The notes below the pieces were generated by a model. It searched no databases, was not told the origin of the DNA, and worked only from the letters and a program-made list of their open reading frames with translations. A stretch of 64,000 bases of DNA from assembly GCA_963555705.1 (NCBI GenBank), contig OY743176.1, positions 62,570,040-62,634,039 on the forward strand. Reading direction: 5' to 3'. Positions 30,401-42,591 of this stretch are shown in pieces (position 1 is the stretch's first letter; every line of letters begins with the position of its first letter). A program made the translations under genes and the position numbers. The stretch is from Ligustrum vulgare. Its lineage: Eukaryota > Streptophyta > Magnoliopsida > Lamiales > Oleaceae.

Positions 30401-33400
30401 TAGGGATGACAACGGGTCGGGTTCGGGGCGAGTCGACCGATCCGCATCCCGACCCATTAAACAGTTTGTCGCCCCATACCCGCCCGCGCCCCGCTACATT
30501 CGGGGCGGGGCGAGTTCGGGTTTTTCACGAGTCGGGTCTGGTCCCTCACCCGCCCCGTTTGTGACCCGGTTTTTTTTTCCTCCCATACAATGTGTGTAAG
30601 TAATTGTGAAATATTGGAAACATTTGCTTGATAGTTCCTCTATATTTTTTATTAAAAACATTAAACTTCATGCTATTATTAATTTTATTCTACCATCAAA
30701 ACAAGTACCTGAATCACAGACAAAAATGTTCTAAAATACTACATGACATGATGACAAGCACACCGTCCAACTTCCTAAACATGCATAAAGCACAAACATA
30801 AATTACACATCATCTCAAACAACGTCCAAATTCCTGATCATACATAGACAAATACAAAGCACAAATACATCATTTGAAAAGAAGAAGCACAAATGATAAA
30901 TGCACAATGTAATGTAAAGCATAACACTAAATCTCCATCAAATACACAACGACAATGATCCAATAAGAAAAGACAGTCAATCTTCATTCTTCACAAATCT
31001 TTAGCTGTCTTGAACATCAATTGTCTCAGATGTGAGGGAACAAGAAGGTTCCTGTAATAAATATCAAATTTTACATTATACATTTATCGTTATATTCGGA
31101 CTATTCATTTAAAGAAAAATAAAGTTACCTCGTCATCAATATCCTCATCACTCAATTTTGTACAACATCCAGAATATGACATTGTTGTTGAATTTTCTAT
31201 CCAAAAAATAAATAAATTAACAATAAAATAAATAATATGAACAACAAAATACAAAATATAAATCATTATACTTTTCATACCGTGAATTTCATACCATAAC
31301 CAATCTTGAGCGTACATCAGTGCTTCCAAAGTCTTGGGATGAAGCCTATTTCTGTGTGGACTTACAAATCTGCCACTAGTGCTAAAGGCAGATTCAGATG
31401 CAACTATAGAAACTGGGATGGCCAAAATATCTCTTGCAATGCGACCAAGAATAGGATATTTGGCTATATTTAATTTCCACCATACTAATATGTCAAAATC
31501 ATCTGACGAAGGTAATACAGGTTCTTCTAAGAAAATATCAAGCTCCGTTTTCGCATCTCCAGAACTAACGGTACTAGAAATAAATTGATAAAATCCAACC
31601 ATTCGTTTCCCAACAGTTGTACCAGATTCACTCAAAACAGAACTAGAAGTTTGAGGAAGACCACCACTCAAATCATTTTCTACTTGATACTGCTGCACCA
31701 ACTTGCGACAAACTTGGAAAATTTTTTCAATTTCATGTGAAGCTTCATTCTCAAAAATAAGAGGATAGTAATACTCAATTAACTTAATCTTGTACCTCGG
31801 ATCTAATATAGTTGCTAACACCAAAATCCCATGAATTTCACTCCAATATTTGTTAAACTTTTCTATCATGCTAGTTGCCATCAAATTGATTTCCATGTAA
31901 GGAGATTTCAGCCACTTATACAATGACAATTTAATCTCACAAACATTTGGGAAAAAAGATTAGCAGTCGGATACTTCGTACCCGAAAACAACTCAATGAC
32001 CTCAAAAAAGACCTCCAACCTCTCACAAATTTCTTTCACCAACTCCCAATCTTTATCACAAGGCAATGACCTATACTGTGACTCTCTTTGCTTTAAACGA
32101 GTAAAAACATTTTTATATTGTAAAGCAGTATGGAGCATCAAGTATGTCGAGTTCCACCTAGTTTTACAGTCAAGCACTAATTTTTTCTCACACTCAACTT
32201 TCAATTGACGTGCAAACTGATCAAACTTTTCAGATCTCTTTGGTGTAGCTGTCCAATACGCAACACTGTCACGAACTTTTTCAATACTAGATGATATTAC
32301 ATCCAAACCATCATTTATAATAAGATTCAATATATGTGCACAACATCTCATGTGAAAAAAATTACCACTCAATAATAGATCACGACTAGAAAACTGACTT
32401 AGAAAAATATTGATCATAGCATCATTTGTTGTACAATTATCTACGGTTAAAGTTGATAACTTACGATCAATATTCCAATCCAGCAAGCAACACACCAAGG
32501 TTTCAGAAAGCACATCAGCGATGTGTGGGCATGGCACATATATAAACCTGAATTTGATTCAATACAAAATCATTACAAAAAAAAATTAAGAATGATCTAC
32601 ATTTTTAAGCAAGTAAAATCAGTAATTCTAAAAAGTAAAATCAAGGTACCTCATAATTCGGCTCCGGAGTTTCCACGAATCATCTATAAAATGAGCAGTG
32701 ACAGCCATGAATCCTTTTTTTGATTAGATGAGGTCCACATATCAGTAGTGATGGATATTCGACTATCATTCTTTTCCAACAATATCATCATTTTTGCTCT
32801 CTCATAATCATAAATTTTCAAGATGTCACTCTTAACAGTATTACGTGAAGGGACCTTAAACAACGGTTGAATCCCACTAACGAACATCCTAAATCATATG
32901 TGTTCAACCATCGATAGAGGATACTCATGTAACACAATCATTTTTCCAAGATCATTCCTAGACTTCTCTTGATCAAAAGAGTAACTACCCATTGTAACCT
33001 TACTACCACCTTCCTTTTTTAAATTCAACAATGTTTGCCTCCCATTACCACGGTCACGGAACAAACATCTATTCTGATGATTACACAAATGGTTTGTACC
33101 ATTTTTTGATTCAGCCCCTAATTGTTTCTTGCAATAATTGCATATAGCTTTCCATTGATCATTAATCTTTTGTCTTTTAAAGTGATCTCAAACTGAAGAA
33201 GTTAATTTTCGCTTTCCATTGTCACGTACCTCTTCAGTTAAGTCTATCGGACTTTGATCTTCATTTGATTCTGGTGGTATTTCTCGCGGAGCATTACTAA
33301 TAGGTGTATTATCAGTATAGCTAGGGCTATTATTATGATGTGATCCTCTAACACTTCCAACACTTGGAAGCGGTGTAGACTTTTTAGGAATAGAATCAGA

Positions 33401-34537
33401 CATCTATAAAATATAAAACATGATTGTAATAATATCAATAATCAATTTAATGATAATCAATCCAAACCAAATGAAGCATTTTTTATTCTCTTTTTTTGAA
33501 ACATTTTAGTATTTATGATGACCACAGATATTAAACTCTAAATCGTAAAAGGAACCTAAGACTTGCAAATACTAATACTAATACTAATAATAAGCTCTTG
33601 TTTGGGAGGGCTAATCACATCCATTTCTATCAAAAATTTGATAGTCAACAATTCTAGCCCCATTATAATATTCAAGTACTTTACAAAATGTCAGGCTTTT
33701 TAAATTGGTGTAAACAGCACATACTGAAAATCGAAGAAGTAGTCGAAAATCCCCAAAATCAAATACATTATACACTACACATTACATAAACGGTAGTAGT
33801 AGACCACATAATCAAATAATTGTGAAAATGTGGAAAGTCAAGTTAGAATCTAGTCATCAACAACACAAATTAACCGAAATTAAGTTTCCACAAATGACAA
33901 ATCGCAATCTATATTCTAGGGTTTGAAGCAACAACAACACTAACCTTTAGCAGAGACGGAGGAGTGGAGTCTTGAACTGAAGACAGAAGACTAAACTTAA
34001 GTTTGAGTCGGCCGGAGGAGTTGGACTTAAGAGTCTTTCCGTCTTTGACACCAGTGTAAACCGAGGAGTGCGACTATGCGAGAAGAAGAAGAGAGGCTGA
34101 GAGTTGAGAAAATGAGACGGAGGTGATTAGGAATTTAGGTGAAGTGCAGAAGTGGTCTGGTGAATGGTGATTCTGGTGAACTGAACTACTGAAGAAGGTT
34201 AGAAGGATTGAAGAATGCGGGTCCGGCGCTGCTGGATGGATTCGATGGAATCTGATGTGAAATTGTGAATCAGTGAATGGAGAGATAGGGTTTAATGTTT
34301 AAGAGTTAAGACTTTTACGGTTTTACCTTTAAGTCATTATTATTATTATTATTATTATTATAAACTAAAAAAAGTAAAAATTACACTTTTCGCGGGTCGG
34401 GTCACTTACGGGGCGGGTCTTTCCCGACCCGAACCCGCTGCGGGTTTGCATTTTACCTCCCAAACCCGCCCCGCCAACCCACGGGTCAGTATTTTTTTGC
34501 CCCATTAGGGTCGGGGTGGATTTTTTTGCCATCTCTA
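30401..34537 (-). mobile_element. Ac-like hAT DNA transposon, 4137 bp, perfect 8-bp TSD
   Basis: Both sides carry ttcttcag (30393-30400 and 34538-34545). Terminal sequences tagggatgacaacggg and, in reverse, tagagatggcaaaaaaat are short inverted repeats. GC-rich subterminal blocks (gggtcggg, ggggcggg and complements) occupy about the first and last 150-200 bp; these arrays are the usual transposase-binding zones of hAT elements. One spliced transposase gene lies inside on the minus strand. The exact TSD suggests a fairly late insertion into the Tat element. Confidence 0.93.
31001..33403 (-). pseudogene. hAT (Ac/RICESLEEPER-like) transposase gene with three disabling mutations
   Basis: On the minus strand: an N-terminal MSDSIPKKSTPLPS region; a BED zinc finger (CNYCKKQLGAESKNGTNHLC with following H and C); the catalytic RNase H-like region (ISITTDMWTS, LSTLTVDNCTTNDAM, DCKTRWNSTYLML); LATILDPRYKIKL; and the dimerisation domain (FDILVWWKLN, IVASESAFSTSGR, RNRLHPKTLEALMYAQDWL). 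Introns with GT-AG ends are apparent near 32660-32548 (IMR|gtacctt...ttcag|), near 31290-31195 and near 31130-31054; the final exon ends PSCSLTSETIDVQDS with stop at 31001-31003. Defects: TGA at 33188-33190 where the family has Trp, TGA at 32894-32896 where it has Gly (EHxGF), and a 1-nt frameshift near 31920. Otherwise the protein is well preserved, so the element is recent but inactive. Confidence 0.88.
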
Positions 34538-34630
34538 TTCTTCAGGTAATCTCTCTGCCCTTTGCGTGCTTGTTGTATTCAACTATTGAGTACTTGTTTG
34601 AGATTATTTTTTTGTTTGAATTCGCAAAAA

Positions 34631-37450
34631 ATGGAAAGAGTTAGGGGAGTGGGTCCAAAGGAGCTGGTGGTAATGACGGACCCTATTAGAGGCTTTTACC
34701 CTTTGTCCTTATTTGTTTTTAGTTCTCATTTTTTTAGGAAGCGTATGAGGAGGTGAAGTAGGAAATTTTGTAGTGTAATTTGTTTTGATGATTCTGACAA
34801 CGAAGAAGAAAAAAACCATCCCTATATAACCCACTTATCAGCTGATGAGGAAGCATCACTGTAAGAACTCTGGAGTAAACGAAATAGGGACTTGAGAGGG
34901 GAAGAACCAGTAGGCTCCTCATCTGGGGTGCAAGAATCTAACTTAGGGGTTAGGGCTCCCTTTAGTGCACATAGGGAAGAACTAGGGTTTTCCTGGGAGG
35001 AAATCGCTTTAGTTGAAGGTTGGGTTGATTATTTTAATAAGTTATTGGGGTACCACATCGACCCTGAGCCCAATCCAGATTCGTGGGAGAGTAGCGAGGT
35101 GGAGTCTTAGATTAGGGGAATTGATTTGGTGGGTGCCCCCTTGAAATTCAGGCTGCTAGAAGGAGTTCAGTTAGTACACCCTACCCCATCCCGTCGACCC
35201 TGCAATCCACCTCCAGGATAAGTGGCAATCCTTTATGATGCTTCGGTATGTGGGATGAGACTCCCTCCCCATCCCTTCTTTAGGGTGTTATTCTGGAGCT
35301 ACAACTTATGTCCTTATCAGTTAGCCCCTAACTTCTGGACCCAGGTAGTGGGTACGTGGCTGGTATGGAAAGAGGTTAGTCCAGATCACCCAATTTCTCT
35401 CCATATCATCCACACCCTCTACATTTTGAAGAAGTCAGTGAGGAGGGAAAAAGATGTGAGGTTGAATGTAAAGGACTGGTACTACTTGGCTCCTAGAGGT
35501 ACTCATTCTCCTGTCATCACTGGGCATCCTACGTCCGTAAAGAACTGGAGGAGCCAATGGTTCTGGGCTATTGAAGAGTGGCAGAGTTCTCCTATTGACC
35601 TCTCTCCTGAAGTTACAGTCCCTCGAACTCTTTTCGTACCTCGTGAGTTCCTGTTTTGTTCTCCTGTATATGTATGAGTGTGTGGTTCCTCTTTATTTTT
35701 GCTGATGCGCCTTCTTACCTCGCTTCTTTTTTTATTTCAGGGCAAATTCCTGCTTACCTTTTTCCAGAAGAGGACCTCTCTATTGTTAGGAAGCTTTTTG
35801 CTTACCGGGGTACTTTCCAAGAAGTCATCCAGTCTAATAAACTCTTTGTCAAACAAGGTCTCCAAGAGCTACAAGTAAGTTAGATCCTTATTGTGTTTTG
35901 CATCTCTTTGGTCCGGAGTTGTTTACCTGATGGTGGCTATTTTATGTGTGATCAAGTTCAAATGATTTCTCCAAGATTTCTTTGAAGGGCCTTATGGAGA
36001 AGAAGGCCCCACAAGTTTTTCGACTTGGAAGCGGCCAAGAGAAGAAGTAGAAGACAGTTCTCACTGGCCTTCAGGTGGAAGTGGCTAAGAGGCTCGCTGA
36101 GGTCTCTACTGCTCAACTTGATGGTCCTATTCCATCGATGTTTCCCACCGACCAAGAACTGTTAGAGGTAAAGAAGAAACATGCTTTAGAGCAGCTCCAA
36201 GTCAGAGATAAGGGGAAGAGGTCAGAGCAAGGTGGTGAAAAGGGGGACAAGGCCTCAAAGCAAAGCTTGCTCGATGAAGTTACTCATGAAGATATCACGT
36301 TGATCGATTTTATGTTGATCCTACTCCTCTAAAGAGGTTGAAGAGAGGTAAAGATGGCTCCTCAGTTCCTCCACCTCCACCATCAAAATCGCCAGAAAGA
36401 AGGGATGAGCCCTCCCTTTATCTCCCTGGGATGAGCTATTACGTTACTCTGACCATATCTAACGAGCTAGGTCATATTAAGACCAGAATTATTCCCAGGG
36501 ATGTTGTTTTTTACCCAAACTTGTCTGACTCTCACAGCTCTCCACCTGCTAGAGCTGCCTTCGTTACAGAACAGTTTTAAACTGAGAGGTGGTATGCCTT
36601 TTTTTCGAGTGCCTCTCCTATTCGGAAGTTGCTTGCCACGAAGGCCATGAGTATTAGGGCCTTAACTTTGATTGACGAGGTAGAACTCTCTGTCAAGGAG
36701 GCAAAACGCAACAAAAGGGACGCTGAGACAACCATTCTTAATTCTGATAAGATGCTGAGACAGATCAATGACCTTAAGGATCAGTTGTCAATAGCTCGTA
36801 AGTCCTTGTCCGATGAGAAGAACCTTGTCAAGAACCTTAAGGAGGACAATGAAAAGCTAAAGCATACTCTCTTTGCTGCCGAGGCGGATGTGTCTACTGG
36901 GCAAGAAACTTGATAATGCCAATCACACACAAGCTATCACTGCAAAAGCGTTGCAAGAGGCCAATGCTATGAAGGGTAAGTTAATGGATGAGGTGACAGA
37001 GGTCACCAGACGGTTGGAAAGAGAAGTGGAGGCCTGGAAGAAGGCCGACGAAGATTATGCTTCCCTTGAGTTGAGCATCAACTCAAGGGTGACAGGTTCT
37101 GGAACGTATTATTGAGCTTCAGGTGAAGGATGTCATTGAAGCTAGGGTGAATGAGCCGATTCAGAATTTTAAGCATAATTCTGGAAATACCCTTGAGCAT
37201 GAGGCGATGCAGAGAGTCTTTGAAAATATTGGGCCTGGATGGCTTTAAAAGACGTGAAGGAAGATTTTCCTTATTTGGACCTTTAAAAGATTGAAGCCTT
37301 TTGTTCAAAGCCTCAAGACGTTGGCGAGGATGACCCTTCTGCTGGTTCCGATGATGGCGTCCCGCTTAAGACACCAACCCTTCCAATGCCTCTACTCAAG
37401 AAGCCTCTGCTGGTGATGCCTCTGCAGCTGATGCTCCTGCCTCCACTTGA
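34631..37450 (+). pseudogene. Tat antisense ORF, Transposase_28-like domain plus coiled coil
   Basis: Runs opposite to gag-pol. The family known as Transposase_28 (Pfam PF04195, putative gypsy-type transposon domain) is recognised from LPPHPFFRVLFWSYNLCPYQ and LAPNFWTQVVG, then a WYYLAPRG segment and a FWAIEEW motif. An intron at 35643-35740 (c|gtgagt ... tttatttcag|gg) restores frame into RQIPAYLFPEEDLSI; another donor (acaa|gtaagt) follows at 35875. The second half (about 36560-37110) is a Glu/Lys/Leu-rich coiled coil (QINDLKDQLSIARKSLSDEK) and the tail is Ala/Ser/Pro rich, ending TGA 37448-37450. In-frame stops near 34756, 34862 and 35108 and frame changes show decay. Its molecular role is not established. 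Confidence 0.72.
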
Positions 37451-38508
37451 TGTATTTCAGAATTTTTTGTAGTTCACCTTGATTATCTTTTTGCTCTATA
37501 ATGACTCGTTATTTTTATGAATGACACATTGGGCTTTTATCTTATTTATGCATGTAGCTAAGCATTTTTTATCTTTTCTTACAGTACTTAATTCCATGTA
37601 ATTTACAGTTTCCATTGCAGTTTACAGCTTCTCATATGATAGTCCCTCATATCTAAGTTAAGATATTTATGTCTACTTTTAGATCTAGTTGAATGGAGAC
37701 TGGTTTTGACTTGCCAGGCAGTCCCTAGTCATTCTCCGAGGTGAACAAGTTTAAGACTTCAAATGTGCAATCCTTGGTTTTGGATAAGACTTCATGAAGT
37801 GGCAAAATGCTTTGCAATTTTTATGAAAAAGTGAAGTCCCTTGTGGGGAACTCTACCAGAATTTAATAATAATGGCTCTTCGGATCCTCGCTTACTGTAA
37901 CGCTTATAACAAACTCAACAAATATTGCTTTTTGACAAACGTTAATAAAAGTGTGATGTGGAGTATTTATACTTCAAAAATGATAAAGGATGGTGATGGG
38001 TGACGAATCCAACAAATAATAATTTCTTGCTCTTATAAAAATGAATTTTAATAATGGTGAGTAAGGTCGAATTCACAGGGATTAGTTAGATTTAATTCTC
38101 CAAAAAATTTAACAATAAATTTAAAAAAATGGGGGTTTTGAATTTCTAAGTGTGAAGTTAATTTGTAACAAAACAATTGCAAGGAATTAAATTGATGAAA
38201 ATATTAAATTAAACAAGTATTCATCCCAAGGTATAATCTTAGAATTAATTCATAGAATTGATCATTGATGCAAAAATAAAATCATTTACTCTTCTCTAAA
38301 TTTTTTATGGTTGTTGATACGATCTAACAACCTAATCTCTCCTTACTATCTCGATAATCAAGATACGCTCGTTGATTATTTTCCTAATCAATAAACAACC
38401 CTAGATACAATCTTAAGATTTAATTTACCAATAGCATTAATTTTTAGAGAGACTACCAATTCTAAGAACAAATACACAGGCGTGATTCATTTAAGTTAGG
38501 TTATATAT
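37451..38508. other. Tat 3' region and LTR-derived non-coding DNA
   Basis: 37451-37960 continues the antisense-ORF 3' flank. From about 37990, the minus strand reads like the downstream end of a plant LTR (atccctgtgaattcgacctt-type motif near 38060-38080). It is cut at 38508 by the gypsy element and seems to resume at 50466. No gene. Confidence 0.45.
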
Positions 38509-39259
38509 TGATGCGAACCCCTTTGGTATTTTAAACCAAAAATTCCCATAACGATTTGAAATCAATCCAAGAAATCTAAAAATGGTAAGAAATAGATGAA
38601 TCTTGACCCAAGCTCACCCTAACAAAAATTCTAAGGAAAATAACCCTATCCCAATGGAGAGAATAAAGCAAATACCAAGATGTTTGTGAAATAAACAATA
38701 ACAAATACACAAGAACAAGATCCTCAAATATAAGTTGAAGAGATTCCAAGAAGAATTACAAGTTAAGAAAGGATTTTACCTCTCAAATGTGCTCCAAAGA
38801 GTCTTCAAAATGCCAAAACTAAGTTCTAGGGTCCAAAATGGTAATTTATATTACATGAGGTAAGAAAAGAAAATGGGTCGGATTTAAATTTGAAGACCTG
38901 TGAAACCCGCCTCCAGTATAGCCGCGCGACCGTGTAGTCCAAGGTCCCTCGGCCTTCTAGTTCATGAATGAACATTAACCCAAAAATTCTGCCAAAGGTA
39001 CGCTCAAATGGCGCGTGCGGCAGCGAGCTTGCTGCACTGCGCGGCCGCATAGGTTTACGATTGGCCTTCTTTAATTTTGATGCAAAGGACTTTGGCTTCG
39101 AGGTCATCTCCAAATTGAGCTCGACTCCATAATTTGTGAATGAGGCCCACCATAGATTCTTGAAACTCCTTGGCCTTGGACCTCATCATGGGTCTCACTG
39201 GCACGCTTAACGAGGGTTGACTTCCTTGGGTCGCGGGTTGACTTCCCTGGTTTTCATCA
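38509..39259 (-). repeat. 3' LTR of the outer gypsy element
   Basis: 751 bp, aligned over its length with 49718-50465. It contains CG-rich segments (gccgcgcgaccgtgtag, gcgcggccgcatagg) in an otherwise AT-rich LTR. Its distal part overlaps the end of the integrase C-terminal frame. Confidence 0.92.
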
Positions 39260-42200
39260 TCCACTCCCTCTTGAAAAGGTTTCGACCTCAAATCTTCACC
39301 TGCATCAAAAGGGGATAAGTCAGAGACATTAAAAGAAGCCGAAACATTGTACTCACCTGGTAGGTCAAGCCTGTAGACATTGTCATTAATTTTTTTCAAT
39401 GACTTGAAAGGGACCATCACCACGCAGTTGTAATTTGGATTTTCTTTGGTTAGGGAACCGCTCTTTTCTGAAATGTAGCCACACCCAATCACCTGGTTCG
39501 AATGACACACGTTTTTTTTTCCTTTGTTGGCACTTGAAGCATAGTGGTCATTCTTCTTCTCGATTTGGAGTTTGGCTTTCTCGTGGAGAGATTTGACCAA
39601 CTCCGCCTTTCTCTTTCCATCTAAACTACTCATTTCATTAATAGGCAAAGAAATCAAATCTAGAGGAGTTAGTAGGTTAAAACCATAAATAATTTCAAAA
39701 GGAGAAAACTCAGTAGTAGAATGAACACTTCTATTACAAGCAAATTCAACAAATGGTAGACTCTCTTCCCAACTTCTAAGATTGTTTTTAAGGATAGTGC
39801 GAAAGAGTTGTGTTAAGGTTATATTAACCACCTCGGTTTGGGGATGACAAGTTGTTGAAAACAAAAGTTTGGTCCCCAATTTTCCCCACAAGACCTTCCA
39901 AAAATGGCAAAGGGATTTGACATCTCTATCCGACACAATACTCCTAGAGACTCCATGAAGCCTCACTACTGCTTAAAGAAAAGGACGACTATGTAATGGG
40001 CATCATCCGTTTTGTGACAAATAATGAAATGTGCCATCTTACTATACCTATCAACGACCACAAAGATGGAATCATTCCCCTTCTTAGACCTAGGTAGTCC
40101 CAACACAAAATCCGTTGAGATATCGGTCCATGGTTCACTAGGAACCGGGAGGGACATATACAATCCATGAGGTGCTATTTTGGACTTGGATTTCTTACAA
40201 ATGATGTACCTACAAAAAATTCTTTCTACATCCCTCCTCATTTTAGGCCAAAAAATATGTTCTTGTAAAATTTTCAAAGTTCTTTTTACCCCAAAATGGC
40301 CCATTAAACCTCCCCCATGGGCTCGCCTCACTAACAACTCCCTCATAGAGCAATTAGGCATACAAAGCTTATTTTCTCGAAACAAGAAAACCCTCATGCC
40401 TATAGTACTTGTCAAACAAAACTCTTTCACAAGACAAAAGTATACTTGCAAAATCCACATCATTCACATACAAATCTTTAATACATTCAAATCCCAACAA
40501 TTTTGCACCCAAAGTAGTGATAAGAGCATTCCTCCTAGATAGTGCATCGGCCACCACATTCTCCTTACCTTGCTTGTATTTGATGACATAGGGAAATGTA
40601 TCCACATACTCCACGCATTTGGCATGCCTCTTGCTCAACTTTTCTTGCCCCTTCAAGTGCTTCAATGACTCGTGATCGGTATGAATGATGAACTCCCTTG
40701 GCCACAAGTCGTGATACCATGTCTCCAATGCCCTTACCAATGCATAGAGTTCTTTGTCATAAGTTGGGTAGTTCAAGGTAGCCCCATTGAGTTTCTCGCT
40801 AAAGTAAGCGATGGGCCTCTTCTCTTGCATTAGCACCGCTCCAATACCTATCCCTGAAGCATCACATTCAATCTCAAAATTTTGGTCAAAATTAGGTAAG
40901 GTCAAAACGGATGCGGTGCACAATCTTTCTTTTATTTCATTAAAGGTTTTTTCTTTTACCTCCCCCCATTTAAAACCAACATTCTTTTTAACAACCTCAA
41001 TAAGTGGTGAAGCTAATGTGCTAAAAAGTCTTTAACAAAACGGCGATAAAAACTAGCTAGCCCATGAAAGTTTCTTACCTCGGTGACACTTTTGGGAGTT
41101 GACCATTCCTTAATGGCCTTGATCTTCTCCTCATCAATCTCAATCCCCTTAGTGCTAACAACAAAGCCAAGAAAGAAAACACTTTCCATGCAAAAATTAC
41201 ACTTTTTGAGATTGGCACACAATTTTTCTTCTTTTAAAATCAAAAGCACAAATCTCTAGTGTTCAATATGCTCATCCAAAATTCTTTCTATAAATAAATA
41301 TATCATCAAATTAAACTACCACAAATTTTTCAATAAATGCACGCAACACATAATTCATTAATCTCATAAAAGTGCTCAGTGCATTAGTGAGATCGAAGGG
41401 CATAACCAACCACTCATATAAACCATACTTAGTTTTGAATGAGGTTTTCCATCCCTTCTCTCATCCTAATTAGTGGTAACCACTTCTCAAATCAATTTTA
41501 CTAAAAATGCAAGAACCATGCAATTCATCTAACATGTCATCTAACCTAGGAATGAGATGTCGATACTTTACCGTTATGTTGTTGATGGCTCGACAATCAA
41601 CACACATCCTATAGGTTCCATCCTTCTTGGGCACTAGTACCATGGGCACGACACAAGGATTCATGCTATCACGAACATATCATTTGCTCATCAACTCCCC
41701 AACTTGCTTTTCGAGCTTTTTGGTCTCTTCCGGGTTACTTCGTTACGCCGGTCAATTTGGAATGACGGCTCCGGAAATGAAGTCAATTTGGTGTTCGATG
41801 CCTCTAATGAGTAGAAGTCCACTAGGCATCTCCTCCAGAAAGTCATCCTTGAATTCCTGCAATAAAGAGGTAACTAAATTGGGGAGGGGAGTGTGAGATT
41901 CATCAAGTGTAAGGAGGGACTACTTGTATGCCATCAAAAGTATGAGTTGATTTTCTTTTAAGTCCCTCTCTACGTAACCCCTACTAGCATAAAAATTCAT
42001 TTTTTTTCTCAACATCTTTTGCCCTCTTTCTCTTATCCTTCACCCCCTCACTTTTTCTCTCACCACTCTTCTCATCCTTTTTTTTCACTCTTTTTGCTCT
42101 CCACTCACTTCCATCCTTTTCTTTCTTCTTTCCTTTTCCTCTTCCTCCTCCTTTTTGAGCTTCAATTGGTCTTTGTAAACTTCTTGCAAACTCAAAGGTA

Positions 42201-42274
42201 GTAGTGTTACGGATTTTCCATTCATTTGGAAGCTATATCTATTTTTCTTCCCGTCATGCAACGCCTTCCTTGAA
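39056..42274 (-). pseudogene. Outer gypsy pol: linker, RT, RNase H, integrase
   Basis: Minus-strand order: protease-RT linker (ALHDGKKNRYSFQMNGKSV, about 42270-42090); RT ([31 protein letters not shown], 41664-41470; ECLGFVVS-type finger and [19 protein letters not shown], 41249-41013); RNase H ([43 protein letters not shown], 40923-40500); integrase (zinc finger AHGGGLMGHFG, core WTDISTDFVLGLPRSKKGND and VSRSIVSDRDVKSL, then FACNRSVHSTTEFSPFEI, 40463-39600); C-terminal LDLPGEYNVSASFNVSDLS. The RT catalytic box reads stop-F-D-D because its tyrosine codon is TAA (about 41310), and other stops flank it. The integrase active-site glutamate segment has lost three residues (HPQTEVVN). Non-functional. 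The clade within plant gypsy was not resolved. Confidence 0.88.
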
Positions 42275-42539
42275 TTCGGTCGACCAACCCTCAGCCGAAC
42301 GCGACTGAGGCTTCCTTCAAAAATCTCTGCAGACTTTCGGTACACCGGAATGATTTTCGGTCAACCGAAATTGGCCGATTCCAATTTCTTCTTCTTTTTG
42401 GCTCCAACTTGATTCTCGACTTGTTTTTCTTGACTTTAATTACTTGTTTACCCTCGAATCTTGAACCTCCTTAGCATCGAATCTCGTCATGGGTCCCACA
42501 GGCTTGCGCATCGAGGTTTGACTTTCTCGGTTCTCATCA
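42275..42539 (-). repeat. Truncated 3' LTR of the inner gypsy element
   Basis: 265 bp collinear with 47055-47319, starting ttcggtcgaccaaccctcag. It abuts outer-element pol sequence directly at 42274, so the other 485 bp of this LTR have been deleted. Confidence 0.88.
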
Positions 42540-42591
42540 TCTCCTCCCTCTTGAAAAGAATTCGACCTCGAATCTTGCTTGAGTGCATTGT

